DNA of 64,000 nucleotides. It comes from DASXMT01 sp963755985. GTDB taxonomy: Bacteria > Actinomycetota > Acidimicrobiia > Acidimicrobiales > RAAP-2. The notes below the pieces were generated by a model that had not been told where the DNA came from, made no database searches, and saw nothing but the letters and a program-made list of their open reading frames with translations. Both the position numbers and the translations under genes were made by a program. Every line of letters starts with the position of its first letter. Within the stretch, counting starts at the first letter, position 1. Where the stretch lies: contig CAVWLO010000002.1 of assembly GCA_963755985.1 (NCBI GenBank), positions 1,147,847 to 1,211,846 of the forward strand, in the 5' to 3' direction. Positions 26,184 to 34,681 of this stretch are shown in pieces.

Positions 26184-26993
26184 ATGAAGGCCCGGCGACA
26201 TCTCCAACTGAGGCAGCCTCGACTGGCCGAGTTGATTGCCGTCAATCTCCGCGACAGGATTCTGGCCTCCGAGTTTGCCGACGGGGCGAACCTTCCCAAG
26301 CAAGAGGATCTCCTGGACGAGTTCGGAGTCAGTCCACCGTCGATCCGCGAGGCACTCCGGATTCTCGAGACCGAGGGTCTCGTGAGCGTGAAGCGGGGCA
26401 ACGTGGGAGGGGCGGTGGTCCTCCAGCCCAAGGTGGAGAAGGTGGCCTACATGCTGGCGCTGGTGATGCAGGCATCATCCGTGTCGCTGGGCGATCTCTC
26501 CCACGCGCTGGTCCAACTGGAGATTCCTTGTGCGGCCGAGTGTGCCCGACGCCCCGACAGGGATCGCACGATCGTTCCTCGACTTCGGGCCGTCTTGGAC
26601 GAGAGCCGGGCTGTCATCGACGAACCTGCCCTCTATATGGCCTCGGCGCGCCGGTTCCACGAGGAAATGGTCAACAGCTGCGGCAACGAGACCATGATCC
26701 TGGTCGTGGGCACGCTCGAATCGTTGTGGTCGGCCCAGGTGCGTGGCCTCTTGGCCGGGGAGAGCGAGCCGTCACCATTATTCAAAGACTTGGCCTTCCG
26801 CGAGCAAAGCCTGGCCGACCACGAGGCTCTGTTGGAACGGATCGCGGCTGGTGACGATCAAGGGGCAGAAGCGGTCGCCCACCGGCACCTGCTCGAACGA
26901 CCGGCTGCCGCGTACCCGTTCTCCTACAGCCGCACCGTCATCGCCGGGCTGGTCCGGGATGACTATGGCAACGTAAGCAGCCAACTGCCCTGA
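26184..26993 (+). CDS. FadR-type GntR family transcriptional regulator
   Basis: A 269 aa regulator. The N-terminal winged helix is seen in LAELIAVNLRDRIL and GVSPPSIREALRILETEGLV (residues about 18-75), followed by the wing KRGNVGGAVV. The C-terminal FCD ligand domain (about 85-240) holds FHEEMVNSCGN and DHEALLERIAAGDDQGA, with histidines that bind a metal or acid in the family. FCD regulators sense carboxylic acids or acyl-CoA. ATG 26184 has GAAGGTG upstream; an in-frame GTG two codons earlier is too close to it. Position between an SDR and the DUF35/thiolase pair suggests control of these genes. Confidence 0.93.
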   Translation: MKARRHLQLRQPRLAELIAVNLRDRILASEFADGANLPKQEDLLDEFGVSPPSIREALRILETEGLVSVKRGNVGGAVVLQPKVEKVAYMLALVMQASSVSLGDLSHALVQLEIPCAAECARRPDRDRTIVPRLRAVLDESRAVIDEPALYMASARRFHEEMVNSCGNETMILVVGTLESLWSAQVRGLLAGESEPSPLFKDLAFREQSLADHEALLERIAAGDDQGAEAVAHRHLLERPAAAYPFSYSRTVIAGLVRDDYGNVSSQLP

Positions 26994-27041
26994 ATGGAAA
27001 CCGCGGCGCACAACTCTCGGGCCCGGGAACGGTAGCGAGCG

Positions 27042-27437
27042 GTGGCCATCCGGCCGGATGCCGACCGGCACAGTACCGCCTTTTGGGAAGGCCTGCGACG
27101 CCGAGAGGTCGTCGTCGCCCGCTGCTTGGACTGTGAACGCGACTTCTTCCCCCATCTCCCACACTGCCCACGGTGCGGCCGACGCCAGCTGGTCAACCGG
27201 ACCGTCTCCGGCTCGGGCACCGTGTACTCGTGGGTACGGGTCCATCGCTCGCTCAGCGATGCTCCCGTAGTCGAGCCGCCCTATGTGGTGGCCACAGTCG
27301 AGCTCGACGACGGCTGCCGGATGTTCGGTCGGATCGAGCCGCACCAGTCCGCAACCATTGGACTGGCGGTCGCTGGGAGCTTCGTGGACCATGAGGGGTG
27401 GACCGAACTGGTTTTCATACCGGTCTCGTCGCGATGA
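27042..27437 (+). CDS. DUF35 (Zn-ribbon/OB-fold) protein
   Basis: A 131 aa protein: zinc ribbon CLDCERDFFPHLPHCPRCG at residues about 28-46 and an OB fold after it (GSGTVYSWVRVHRSL, VVATVELDDGCRMFG). It should form a complex with the thiolase-like protein encoded 7 bp downstream; in steroid degradation, the DUF35 domain of ChsH2 and the Ltp2 aldolase form such a pair. Start GTG at 27042, with only a weak ribosome site. It has the same partner arrangement as the 49335-50965 pair, though gene order is reversed. Confidence 0.9.
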   Translation: MAIRPDADRHSTAFWEGLRRREVVVARCLDCERDFFPHLPHCPRCGRRQLVNRTVSGSGTVYSWVRVHRSLSDAPVVEPPYVVATVELDDGCRMFGRIEPHQSATIGLAVAGSFVDHEGWTELVFIPVSSR

Positions 27438-27444
27438 GGAGAAG

Positions 27445-28590
27445 ATGACCGCAGCGATCGCCGGCGTTGGCTACACCGCGTTCACCAAGGAGTCCGATCG
27501 GTCCGTCCTGGACCTGGCGGCCGATGCGTGCTCGAGCGCCCTTGACGACGCCGGCTTGGAGGCGGACGAAGTCGACGGCCTGGCCAGCTTCATGGTGATG
27601 CATGACTCCGTGCCTTGTCAGGCCGTGGCCACTTGCCTCGCCATTCCGGAATTGAAGGTGGCCCTCGACCTCGATCTCGGCGGTCAGGCGCCGTGCTACC
27701 TGGTCTGGCTGGCGGCCAATCTGGTCGAGGCCGGCGTTGCCGATGCCATCGTCGTGTTCCGGGCGATGAACGGCAGGTCGGCAGCGCGGGTGGGGACCAT
27801 GCAGTTCGCCGGGATGGGCGGCCAGTTCCGATACCCCATCGGGTACGACGCATACCTCATGTACGTGGCCATGTGGGGCCAGAGGTTTCTGTTCGAGACC
27901 GGCCAGGGAGAAACCGACCTGGCCGGAGTGGTGCTCAACCAGCGCCACTACGCCGTAGCCAACGAGCGTGCGGTCAGGAGGCGTCCGCTCGATCTGGACC
28001 AGTACCTGGCGTCGTCCATGGTCGTGGACCCCTTCCGAGCCGACGACTGCACCGTCGAGGTGGACGGCGCCTGCGCGGTGGTGGTCACGTCGATCGACCG
28101 GGCCCGTGACCTCCGTCAACCACCGGTCCTCGTCGCGTCGGGGGCCTACCGGGCCGGGCCGCGGCCCGGGGTGGATATCGGAGACCACCTGCTCTGGTCC
28201 GACTACAGCCGGAACTACACGTCGCACCTCGCTGCAGGGTTGTTCGGCCGCGCCGGGATCTCAGCCGGAGACGTCCAGTTGGCCGAGATCTACGACTGCT
28301 TCTCTACGACCGTGCTCATCGGGCTCGAGGGGTTGGGCCTGGTCGAGCGAGGCCAGTCCGGGGCATTCGTCCAAGGGGGCAACACCCGGCTCGACGGCTC
28401 GCTGCCCACCAATACCCACGGGGGGCTGCTGTCCGAGGGATACCTGCACGGGATGAACACGGTGACCGAAGCGGTGTTGCAGGTCCAAGGACGCGGGGGC
28501 ACTCGCCAGGCTCCCGCCCATGATGTGTGTGTCGTGACGTCGGGCGCCATGATGGACGGCTCCGCGTTGGTGCTCACGGCCGACCGCTGA
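27445..28590 (+). CDS. Thiolase-like lipid-transfer protein, possible Ltp2-type aldolase
   Basis: A 381 aa thiolase-fold protein (IAGVGYTAFTKES start; LAEIYDCFSTTVLIGLEGLG). The nucleophile Cys of thiolases is missing: the loop reads LGGQAPCYLV, with Gly where Cys should be when aligned on the following AANLVEAG helix. The late GHPxG His motif is replaced by GGLLSEGYLHGMN. Both changes are those found in Ltp2, the aldolase that splits the C17 sterol side chain with its DUF35 partner. A retro-aldol or related non-thiolytic C-C cleavage is therefore more likely than thiolysis. Start ATG with GAGGAG 4 nt upstream, 7 bp after the DUF35 gene. Confidence 0.88.
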   Translation: MTAAIAGVGYTAFTKESDRSVLDLAADACSSALDDAGLEADEVDGLASFMVMHDSVPCQAVATCLAIPELKVALDLDLGGQAPCYLVWLAANLVEAGVADAIVVFRAMNGRSAARVGTMQFAGMGGQFRYPIGYDAYLMYVAMWGQRFLFETGQGETDLAGVVLNQRHYAVANERAVRRRPLDLDQYLASSMVVDPFRADDCTVEVDGACAVVVTSIDRARDLRQPPVLVASGAYRAGPRPGVDIGDHLLWSDYSRNYTSHLAAGLFGRAGISAGDVQLAEIYDCFSTTVLIGLEGLGLVERGQSGAFVQGGNTRLDGSLPTNTHGGLLSEGYLHGMNTVTEAVLQVQGRGGTRQAPAHDVCVVTSGAMMDGSALVLTADR

Positions 28591-28770
28591 CCCAGGGCGC
28601 CCAGCCGCGATCCCGCCGACCCAGCCGGGCCCGACCGCCACCCATCTCCTGGCCTGAGACCCGTTGACCGCTCGCTTCCGACCATGGTTAGATGGCATTC
28701 ATATAAGTGATTGTGAGATAGTCGTTCGACTACCTCACGCCAGGGGCAGAGGCCCCGAGGAGGGGTGGTC

Positions 28771-29898
28771 ATGCCTGCGGAAGTGGCGTCGTACCGGCTC
28801 ATATCGGCGGATGGTCACCTCAATGAGCCCCGCGACGTGTGGACGTCACGAGTGGCCAAGAAGCACCGGGACCTCGTCCCAAGAGTAGAGAGCCTCCCCG
28901 AGGGCGACGCCTGGGTCTTCCCCGGGTACGACGTGTCCCTCCCATTCAGTTGGGGGGCAACGGCCGGGCGGGATCCCGCCGACATGGGCCCCTGGTGCCG
29001 GTACGAGGACATCAACCCGGGAAGCTACGACCCTCTTGCCCGGGTGAGTGAGATGCAACAGGACGGGGTCGACGCCGAGCTGATCTTCGGGTCGAACTAT
29101 CCGAGGACCTACGTCGCCAACTGCGAGGACGTCGACCTGCATCACGACATGATCCGGGCGTACAACGACTTCATGTCCGAATTCTGCGGAACTGCACCCG
29201 ACCGGTTGGGTGGAACAGCTCTGCTTCCCAATCGTGGAGCCGAAGGATGCGTCAAGGAGATCGAGCGGGTGTCCTCGATGCCCGGCTTCGTGTCGTTCCT
29301 TCTGCAGCGGTACCCGAACGGCGAGCTATCGATCAGCCCCGAGGACGATGTGGTGTGGGAGGCCATCGAGGCATCGGGTATGCCCGTCTCCATCCACGTC
29401 GGACTGGTGAGCGGCAAGATGGGGCGACAACGTGCGGAGTCACTCCCCGGCACCGGACACTTCTACGACGCCCCGCTCCGCATGCTCCAGTTCATCTTCG
29501 GTGGAGTCCTGGACCGGTTCCCCACCATCCGGGTTCCCTTCATCGAGGTCGATTGCGGATGGATCCCCTACTTCGAGAGCCAGGCCGACGACAACTTCAT
29601 GCGCCATCGCAAGGCCTCGCTGCGGGACTCGAAGCTGACCCGCATGCCCAGCGAGTACATGCACGAGTTCTTCCCAGCCGCGTTCATCACCGATCCCTTT
29701 GCCGTTCAGAGCCGCCACCACATCGGCGTCGATCGGATGCTGTGGTCGAGCGACTATCCCCACATCACGACGGACTGGCCCTACTCGTGGAAGACCATCA
29801 ACGCCACGTTCGAGGGCGTTCCCGCCGATGAGCGCCATGCCATCCTGGCCGGCAATGCGCAGCGGTTGTTCAAGTTCGGACACGCCGGGAACGCCTGA
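28771..29898 (+). CDS. Amidohydrolase family 2 protein
   Basis: A 375 aa metal-dependent hydrolase/decarboxylase-like protein. It starts YRLISADGHLNEPRDVW with the D-x-H-x-x-E pattern, later has VSIHVGLVSG, a conserved IEVDCGWIPYF and the acidic ligand in WSSDYPHITTDWP. ATG at 28771 has GAGGAGGGG just upstream; a GTG two codons before it overlaps the ribosome site. It is followed by the DapA-fold gene after only 3 bp, so these two are likely partners. It differs from the other three paralogues by its shorter middle. Confidence 0.88.
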   Translation: MPAEVASYRLISADGHLNEPRDVWTSRVAKKHRDLVPRVESLPEGDAWVFPGYDVSLPFSWGATAGRDPADMGPWCRYEDINPGSYDPLARVSEMQQDGVDAELIFGSNYPRTYVANCEDVDLHHDMIRAYNDFMSEFCGTAPDRLGGTALLPNRGAEGCVKEIERVSSMPGFVSFLLQRYPNGELSISPEDDVVWEAIEASGMPVSIHVGLVSGKMGRQRAESLPGTGHFYDAPLRMLQFIFGGVLDRFPTIRVPFIEVDCGWIPYFESQADDNFMRHRKASLRDSKLTRMPSEYMHEFFPAAFITDPFAVQSRHHIGVDRMLWSSDYPHITTDWPYSWKTINATFEGVPADERHAILAGNAQRLFKFGHAGNA

Positions 29899-29901
29899 CC
29901 C

Positions 29902-30837
29902 TTGACCACGGGAACGACGGGCGCGGTCGATCCCGAGCGAGTCGACACCTACGTCGTCGCCATCACGCCGTTCACCGTTGACGGGCGCTTCAACGAGGAG
30001 GCCGTCCGAGGTCATCTGCGCCGGATGGCGGCAGCAGGTATCGGTGTCTATGTGGGCGGCGGCGGCAGCGGCGAGGGATACGTCCTCTCCGACGCCGAGA
30101 GCCGGCGGCTCCTGGAGATCAGCGTCGAGGAGCTAAAGGGGCGCGTTCCCGTCCGGGCCATGGGAGTCGAGCCCCGGACCTCCACCCACATGATCGAGTT
30201 CGTCGAGATGGCGTCGGAGCTCGGGCTCGATGCCGTGCAGATCTATTCGCTCGACCCGGGACACGGCCACCGACCGACCCAAGATGAGACATACCGGTAC
30301 TTCGACGACGTGCTCAGGTCGAACAGCATGCCGGCTGTCTTGTCGACTCATCAATCGGTCGGCTACCAGGTGCCGGTGGCCATGCTGTCCGAGTTCGTGG
30401 ATCGATTCGAGCACCTCATCGGCATCAACTGCAGCCATCAGGACCTCGGCTACCTGTCGGCGATGATCGACGCAGTGGGAGGCCGGGTCGACATCCATGT
30501 CGGCGGACCGCACCTCGGCCTCACCGCCCTCTCACTCGGGGCCAACGGCTATCTCAGCTCGGAAGGGAACCTGGCCCCCAGGTTGTGCGTCGGGGTGATC
30601 GACGCCTATCGGCGCGACGACGCCCGACGCCTGGTCGACTGGCACGGGAAGCTCCTTCGCCTGTCGAATGCGCTCTACCGTGCCGGCGGGATCCGCGCCA
30701 CCAAGGGTGTCCTCGGCGCACTCGGGCTGCCTGGTGGTTCGCCGCGCCTGCCCCAGCTGCCCATCGACCCCGGTCGGGTCCCTCAGCTCCTGGCCCTCAT
30801 CGACGCCCTCGGCATCGCCGAGATCGAGGGCTGGTAG
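29902..30837 (+). CDS. DapA-fold (dihydrodipicolinate synthase family) protein without catalytic residues
   Basis: A 311 aa DHDPS/N-acetylneuraminate lyase family protein (VAITPFTVDGRFNEEAV; GSGEGYVLSDAE; VGGPHLGLTALSLGANGYLS). The Schiff-base Lys, normally in GIK, is replaced by Asn (IGINCSHQD); the Tyr and Arg of the YNVPSR motif read LSTHQSV. So the three residues for classic Class I aldolase chemistry are gone. It could be a non-enzymatic partner or have other chemistry. The start is a TTG at 29902, in line with the family N-terminus. It lies 3 bp behind the amidohydrolase gene. Confidence 0.85.
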   Translation: MTTGTTGAVDPERVDTYVVAITPFTVDGRFNEEAVRGHLRRMAAAGIGVYVGGGGSGEGYVLSDAESRRLLEISVEELKGRVPVRAMGVEPRTSTHMIEFVEMASELGLDAVQIYSLDPGHGHRPTQDETYRYFDDVLRSNSMPAVLSTHQSVGYQVPVAMLSEFVDRFEHLIGINCSHQDLGYLSAMIDAVGGRVDIHVGGPHLGLTALSLGANGYLSSEGNLAPRLCVGVIDAYRRDDARRLVDWHGKLLRLSNALYRAGGIRATKGVLGALGLPGGSPRLPQLPIDPGRVPQLLALIDALGIAEIEGW

Positions 30838-30875
30838 CCCGGCCGGCACTCCTGGCTGACGCTGGTCGCCCCGGG

Positions 30876-31328
30876 TCAGGTCGGGACCGGTTCACCGACC
30901 CGCTTCCAGACCATGAACACGTCTCGACGGACGATGGCCCAGCCATCGCCCCGCCGCACCAGCTGGTCGTCGTAGCGCACACCGGTGATGAGCGAGTCGA
31001 CCTCGCCGGCCGCGTCGGCGAAGTGCCGAGCGATCAGGTAGGTCTCGGTGAAGCCCTTGTCGCCGTCGAGCTCCCGGAGCTGGTTCCCGATGAAATGCTG
31101 GGTGCTCGGGAAATGCTCCACACCCGGTCGGAGGATATCGAGGTACGTGTCGAGCGGGCCCTCGAACGAGGTGCCGTGCACGTAGGCGTCGGCCGTGAAG
31201 CACGACCGGACCAGACCCCAGTTGCGTCGGTCGACCCCGCGGGCGTAGTTGACCATGACCCGTTGCAGGGCCAGCTCGTCGGCCACCCGTTGGACAGCGG
31301 CAGCCAGGTCGGCTATTTCCGCGCTCAC
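30876..31328 (-). CDS. SnoaL-like (NTF2-fold) protein
   Basis: A 150 aa protein with the SnoaL_4 pattern: an N-terminal helix (ADELALQRVMVNYARGVDR), CFTADAYVHG, the conserved His in TQHFIGN and a late VRYDDQLVRRGDG. Similar domains are common beside acyl-CoA genes of actinobacteria and include dehydratases and isomerases. The GTG start overlaps the TGA of the ADP-forming ligase gene (GTGA), giving translational coupling. The role is unknown. Confidence 0.82.
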   Translation of the reverse strand: MSAEIADLAAAVQRVADELALQRVMVNYARGVDRRNWGLVRSCFTADAYVHGTSFEGPLDTYLDILRPGVEHFPSTQHFIGNQLRELDGDKGFTETYLIARHFADAAGEVDSLITGVRYDDQLVRRGDGWAIVRRDVFMVWKRVGEPVPT

Positions 31329-33463
31329 GAGTCCTGGCCCACGACCACCAAGGCGTCAGCCGCGCACACCGATCCGTCGGCCACCCGGATGGGGTTGACA
31401 TCCACCTCGACCACCTCAGGCAGCTCGAGGGCCAGATCACCCAGCCCCACCATGATGGCGGCCACCGCCTGTTGCTCGGTGTCGCTCAGTCCCCGGTCGC
31501 CGGCCACCAGCCGGCCCCCGAGCAGGCCGGCGAGGGCCTCCTGTGCGGTCCCGAGAGCGAACGGCGGCCGGAGCATGGCCGTCTCGCTGAGGATCTCGAT
31601 CAGGATCCCCCCCAGCCCGAGGACCACCGTGGGCCCGAACACGGGGTCGTCATGGACCCCGGCGGTGAGCTCGAAGCGGGCCGGCACCATCTGCTGGACG
31701 AGGACCCCGTCCTGCACGGCGTCGGGCGCCTTGGTGGCCACTTCGGCCAGCATCTCCTCGAAGCCGGCCCGCACCGCGCCGGGCCCTCGGAGTCCGAGGC
31801 GGATGGCGCCGTACTCGGTCTTGTGGGGCAGGTCGTAGGACATCACCTTCAACGCCACCGGTCCGTCGAACTTCTCGCTCGCAGCCACGGCCTCGTCAGC
31901 CGAGCGCACCAAGACCTCGGGGGTGACGGGGATCCCGTAGAGGGCGAGGAGCTCCTTGCTCGACGACTCGAGCAGGGAACGGTGCCCGGCCCGGGCCGCC
32001 AGCAGCTCCCGCGCCCTGGCCGACCGGGCCAGGTCGGGACGCCACGAGCTCCGGTCGACGATCTCGAGGGTGCGCAGGGAGAGGTCGGCCACGGCCCCCA
32101 GGGCGCGCATGGCCCGGTGCGGGTCGGTGTAGGTGGGAATGCCGACCACCTGGAGCTCGTCGAGCCACGCGGTGGAGGTGAGGGCGACCGGCTTGTCGGT
32201 GCCGCGGTAGAACTCGATGACCGCGTCGGTGTGGGGGCCGGGGATAGCCCAGATCACCGGGGCCACCATGTCGACGACGCGGGATTCCCCCACGGCGTGG
32301 AGCACCCTGGAGAAGCTCTCGGGCATGGCCACGACCTGGGCGGTGGTGTCGACGGGGTTGGTCAGGCTCCCGTAGAATGGCTCGGGCATGAGGGCCATCA
32401 TGGCTGCCTGCTCGTCGGCTGGGATCTCTGGGACTTCGAGGCCCTCGGCCGAGGCGGCGTCAGCCAGCAGCACGCCCGCCCCGCCCGAGGAGGTCATGAT
32501 GCCGACACCGCGGGACCCCACCCGGCGGCCGTCCTGAAAGATTGTGCCCAGATCGAGCATCTCCTCCATGGTCGACACGACGAAGACGCCATACTGCCGG
32601 CACACCGCGTCGAGTACGTCGGCCGATCCGACGATCGACGCGGTGTGGCTCAGTGCCGCCTTGGCCGCGGCGTCGGAACGGCCCGCCTTCAACAAGACGA
32701 TCGGCTTGTCCTGTTCGGCCGCCCGACTGGCCGCGTCGATGAAGACGTCGGGATCACGCAGGGTCTCGGCGAACACCATCAGGACACGGGTCTCGTCCCG
32801 GTCGACCAGGTAGCGGAGTACGGCGGCGATGTTGACGTCGGACTCGTTACCAGTGCTGACGAACCATCCGAGCTTCAACCCGGCCAGCATGGCCTTGGTC
32901 GTGATGTAGGAACCGAAGCCGCCGCTCTGGGAGACGAGGGCGACAGGACCGGGCGGCGGCAACGGGACGGTCGGGGGCAGGGCGAAGTTGGCCATCACGC
33001 CGCCCCACAGATTCATGAAGCCCATGCAGTTCGGCCCTATGACCCGCAACCCGGTGCGGGCGACCACATCGGTGATCTGGTCCTGGAGGTCAGCGCCCTC
33101 CCCCCCGGCTTCGGCGAACCCGGCGGTGATGACGGCGGCGCCGCCCACGCCCCGCTCGGCGCACTCGGCCAGGGCTGTGGGCACGTGAGTGGCCGGAACG
33201 GCGACGACGGCCAGGTCGACCGGGCCGGGAAGGTCTCGCACCGACTGGTAGGCGGCCACGCCCTGCACGGTGTCGTCCCGGGCCGTGACCGGGGTCACCG
33301 GCCCGGGAAAGGCGCGGACGAGGTTGGCGAAGACATGCCCGCCGATGTTGGCCACCTTGTTGGAAGCACCGATCATGACGATCGACTGCGGGGACAAGAG
33401 ACGGTCCAGGGCCGGGCGCGGGCTCCCCTCGCCCGAGGTCGCCTCGACGGTCGTATCGCTCAT
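31325..33463 (-). CDS. ADP-forming acyl-CoA synthetase (acetate-CoA ligase family)
   Basis: A 712 aa single-chain NDP-forming ligase. The CoA-binding Rossmann domain comes first (SIVMIGASNKVANIGG, residues about 28-43), then the ligase-CoA domains with the phospho-His in ALSHTASIVGSADV, and a C-terminal ATP-grasp domain (VALKVMSYDLPHKTEYGAI). It makes acyl-CoA from acid, CoA and ATP via an acyl phosphate and phospho-His. It resembles the pimeloyl- and acetate-type ligases used for odd acids in actinobacteria. ATG 33463 has GAGGGGA upstream. Coupled to the SnoaL-like gene downstream. Confidence 0.92.
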   Translation of the reverse strand: MSDTTVEATSGEGSPRPALDRLLSPQSIVMIGASNKVANIGGHVFANLVRAFPGPVTPVTARDDTVQGVAAYQSVRDLPGPVDLAVVAVPATHVPTALAECAERGVGGAAVITAGFAEAGGEGADLQDQITDVVARTGLRVIGPNCMGFMNLWGGVMANFALPPTVPLPPPGPVALVSQSGGFGSYITTKAMLAGLKLGWFVSTGNESDVNIAAVLRYLVDRDETRVLMVFAETLRDPDVFIDAASRAAEQDKPIVLLKAGRSDAAAKAALSHTASIVGSADVLDAVCRQYGVFVVSTMEEMLDLGTIFQDGRRVGSRGVGIMTSSGGAGVLLADAASAEGLEVPEIPADEQAAMMALMPEPFYGSLTNPVDTTAQVVAMPESFSRVLHAVGESRVVDMVAPVIWAIPGPHTDAVIEFYRGTDKPVALTSTAWLDELQVVGIPTYTDPHRAMRALGAVADLSLRTLEIVDRSSWRPDLARSARARELLAARAGHRSLLESSSKELLALYGIPVTPEVLVRSADEAVAASEKFDGPVALKVMSYDLPHKTEYGAIRLGLRGPGAVRAGFEEMLAEVATKAPDAVQDGVLVQQMVPARFELTAGVHDDPVFGPTVVLGLGGILIEILSETAMLRPPFALGTAQEALAGLLGGRLVAGDRGLSDTEQQAVAAIMVGLGDLALELPEVVEVDVNPIRVADGSVCAADALVVVGQDS

Positions 33464-33482
33464 GGTGTTCCCCTCGTCTCGG

Positions 33483-34463
33483 TCAGCTATCCGTCTGCGT
33501 CGCGATGGTCGCCAGCCGCGGCACCAACGTCTCCCCCATACGTATTACCTCACCGAGGAACTCGGCACGGCTGTCGACTGGCCGGAGAACCCCGCCGTAC
33601 AGGTAGGTCACCCCTACCCCGGCCAGCTGCTCGGCCGTCTCCACCAGGAGGTCGTCGACGTTGGTGGCCCCACTGTTGGTGGACCCGCCTTTGGTGGACA
33701 GGGTGTCCATGGCCAGGCCCCCCAACGAGGACGCGATGGTCAAGGGCGTGCGCCGGCCCACCGCTTGCGCATGGCCCGCCGCGTAGTCGATCCGGGCTTT
33801 CAGGTCGTCCAGCGTCTCGAGGGCAGCCGAGTGGCGCCGAGCCGCCGTCTGGGCCGGGTTGGGCATGGGCGCCCATCCGTCAGCCAGCTCCACCGCCCTG
33901 CGGATGGCCCGCTTGGAATTTCCCCCGATCCAGATGGGGGGATGGGGATCCTGGAGGGGTCGAGGGAGGGCGACGTTGTCGTTGGCCTCGAAGTGGCGGC
34001 TGGAGAGCGATAGCGGCTCACCCGACCACGCCGCCTTCATGGCCACGATGGCCTCGTCGGTCAGGTCATTCCGGTCGGCGAAGTCCACGCCCAACGCGGC
34101 GAACTCAGCCTCCAGGTAACCGGTGCCGGCGCCCAGGATGACCCGGCCGCCGGACAACCTATCGAGCGAGGCAACCGACTTGGCCGTGAGGAAGGGATTG
34201 CGATAGGGCAGCACGCACAGGTGGGTCTCCAGTCGTATCCGGCTTGTCGCCGCTGCCGCGAACGAGAGGGCAACGAACGGGTCGAGGGCGTGGTGCCCAC
34301 CGGTGTCCATCCACGACTTCTCGGGGAACGGGTGCTCGGTCACGAACACTGCGTCGAACCCGGCCGACTCCGCCGTCCGGGACATCTGGGCGACGGCCTC
34401 GCCGGTGACGAACTCTTCGAGCTGGTCGACCCGTTGCGTCGGCAGCCCCAACGAGATCTTCAC
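33483..34463 (-). CDS. LLM class flavin-dependent oxidoreductase
   Basis: A 326 aa luciferase-like protein (KISLGLPTQRVDQLEEFV; AGFDAVFVTEHPFP; RIRLETHLCVLPYRNPFL; GGRVILGAGTGYLEAEF; PPIWIGGNSKRAIRRAVE). The pattern is close to the F420-dependent LLM families of actinobacteria and to the protein encoded at 55047. The GTG at 34463 was chosen because the conserved strand starts directly at KISLG; the open frame before it is Pro/Arg-rich and unlikely to be coding. The gene is divergent from an acyl-CoA dehydrogenase pair, with a palindrome in the gap. Confidence 0.88.
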   Translation of the reverse strand: MKISLGLPTQRVDQLEEFVTGEAVAQMSRTAESAGFDAVFVTEHPFPEKSWMDTGGHHALDPFVALSFAAAATSRIRLETHLCVLPYRNPFLTAKSVASLDRLSGGRVILGAGTGYLEAEFAALGVDFADRNDLTDEAIVAMKAAWSGEPLSLSSRHFEANDNVALPRPLQDPHPPIWIGGNSKRAIRRAVELADGWAPMPNPAQTAARRHSAALETLDDLKARIDYAAGHAQAVGRRTPLTIASSLGGLAMDTLSTKGGSTNSGATNVDDLLVETAEQLAGVGVTYLYGGVLRPVDSRAEFLGEVIRMGETLVPRLATIATQTDS

Positions 34464-34523
34464 GCCAGGACCCCCGGGGCGGCCGGGAGGGGCCGGGAGT
34501 CGTACATGACACCTCTGTCTACT

Positions 34524-34533
34524 ACCAGCTGGT
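34524..34533. promoter_or_regulatory. Palindrome ACCAGCTGGT in a divergent promoter region
   Basis: A perfect 10-bp palindrome in the 218 bp between the LLM gene (minus) and the acyl-CoA dehydrogenase pair (plus). A related palindrome, ACTAGCTAGT, lies in the divergent gap at 49284-49293; together they give ACYAGCTRGT. Confidence 0.4.
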
Positions 34534-34681
34534 CGGTCACGACAAGGTGACGATAACATGCTGCTCAGAATGGGCCGGGGCTGACCGGAATGCACGCGTC
34601 AGCTTGCTAGAACCCGCTTCGTCGGGCCCGTCACGGACCTGTGAATCGACACCGCGCCTCGAGCGCGGAGAGGGGGCTGCG

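Noticed and set aside
31472..34141. Very long open frame (889 codons) on the plus strand
   Set aside because: It is antisense to the ADP-forming ligase and LLM genes, is rich in Gly, His, Arg and Asp in low-complexity order, and shows no domain. Such mirror frames are expected in very GC-rich DNA.
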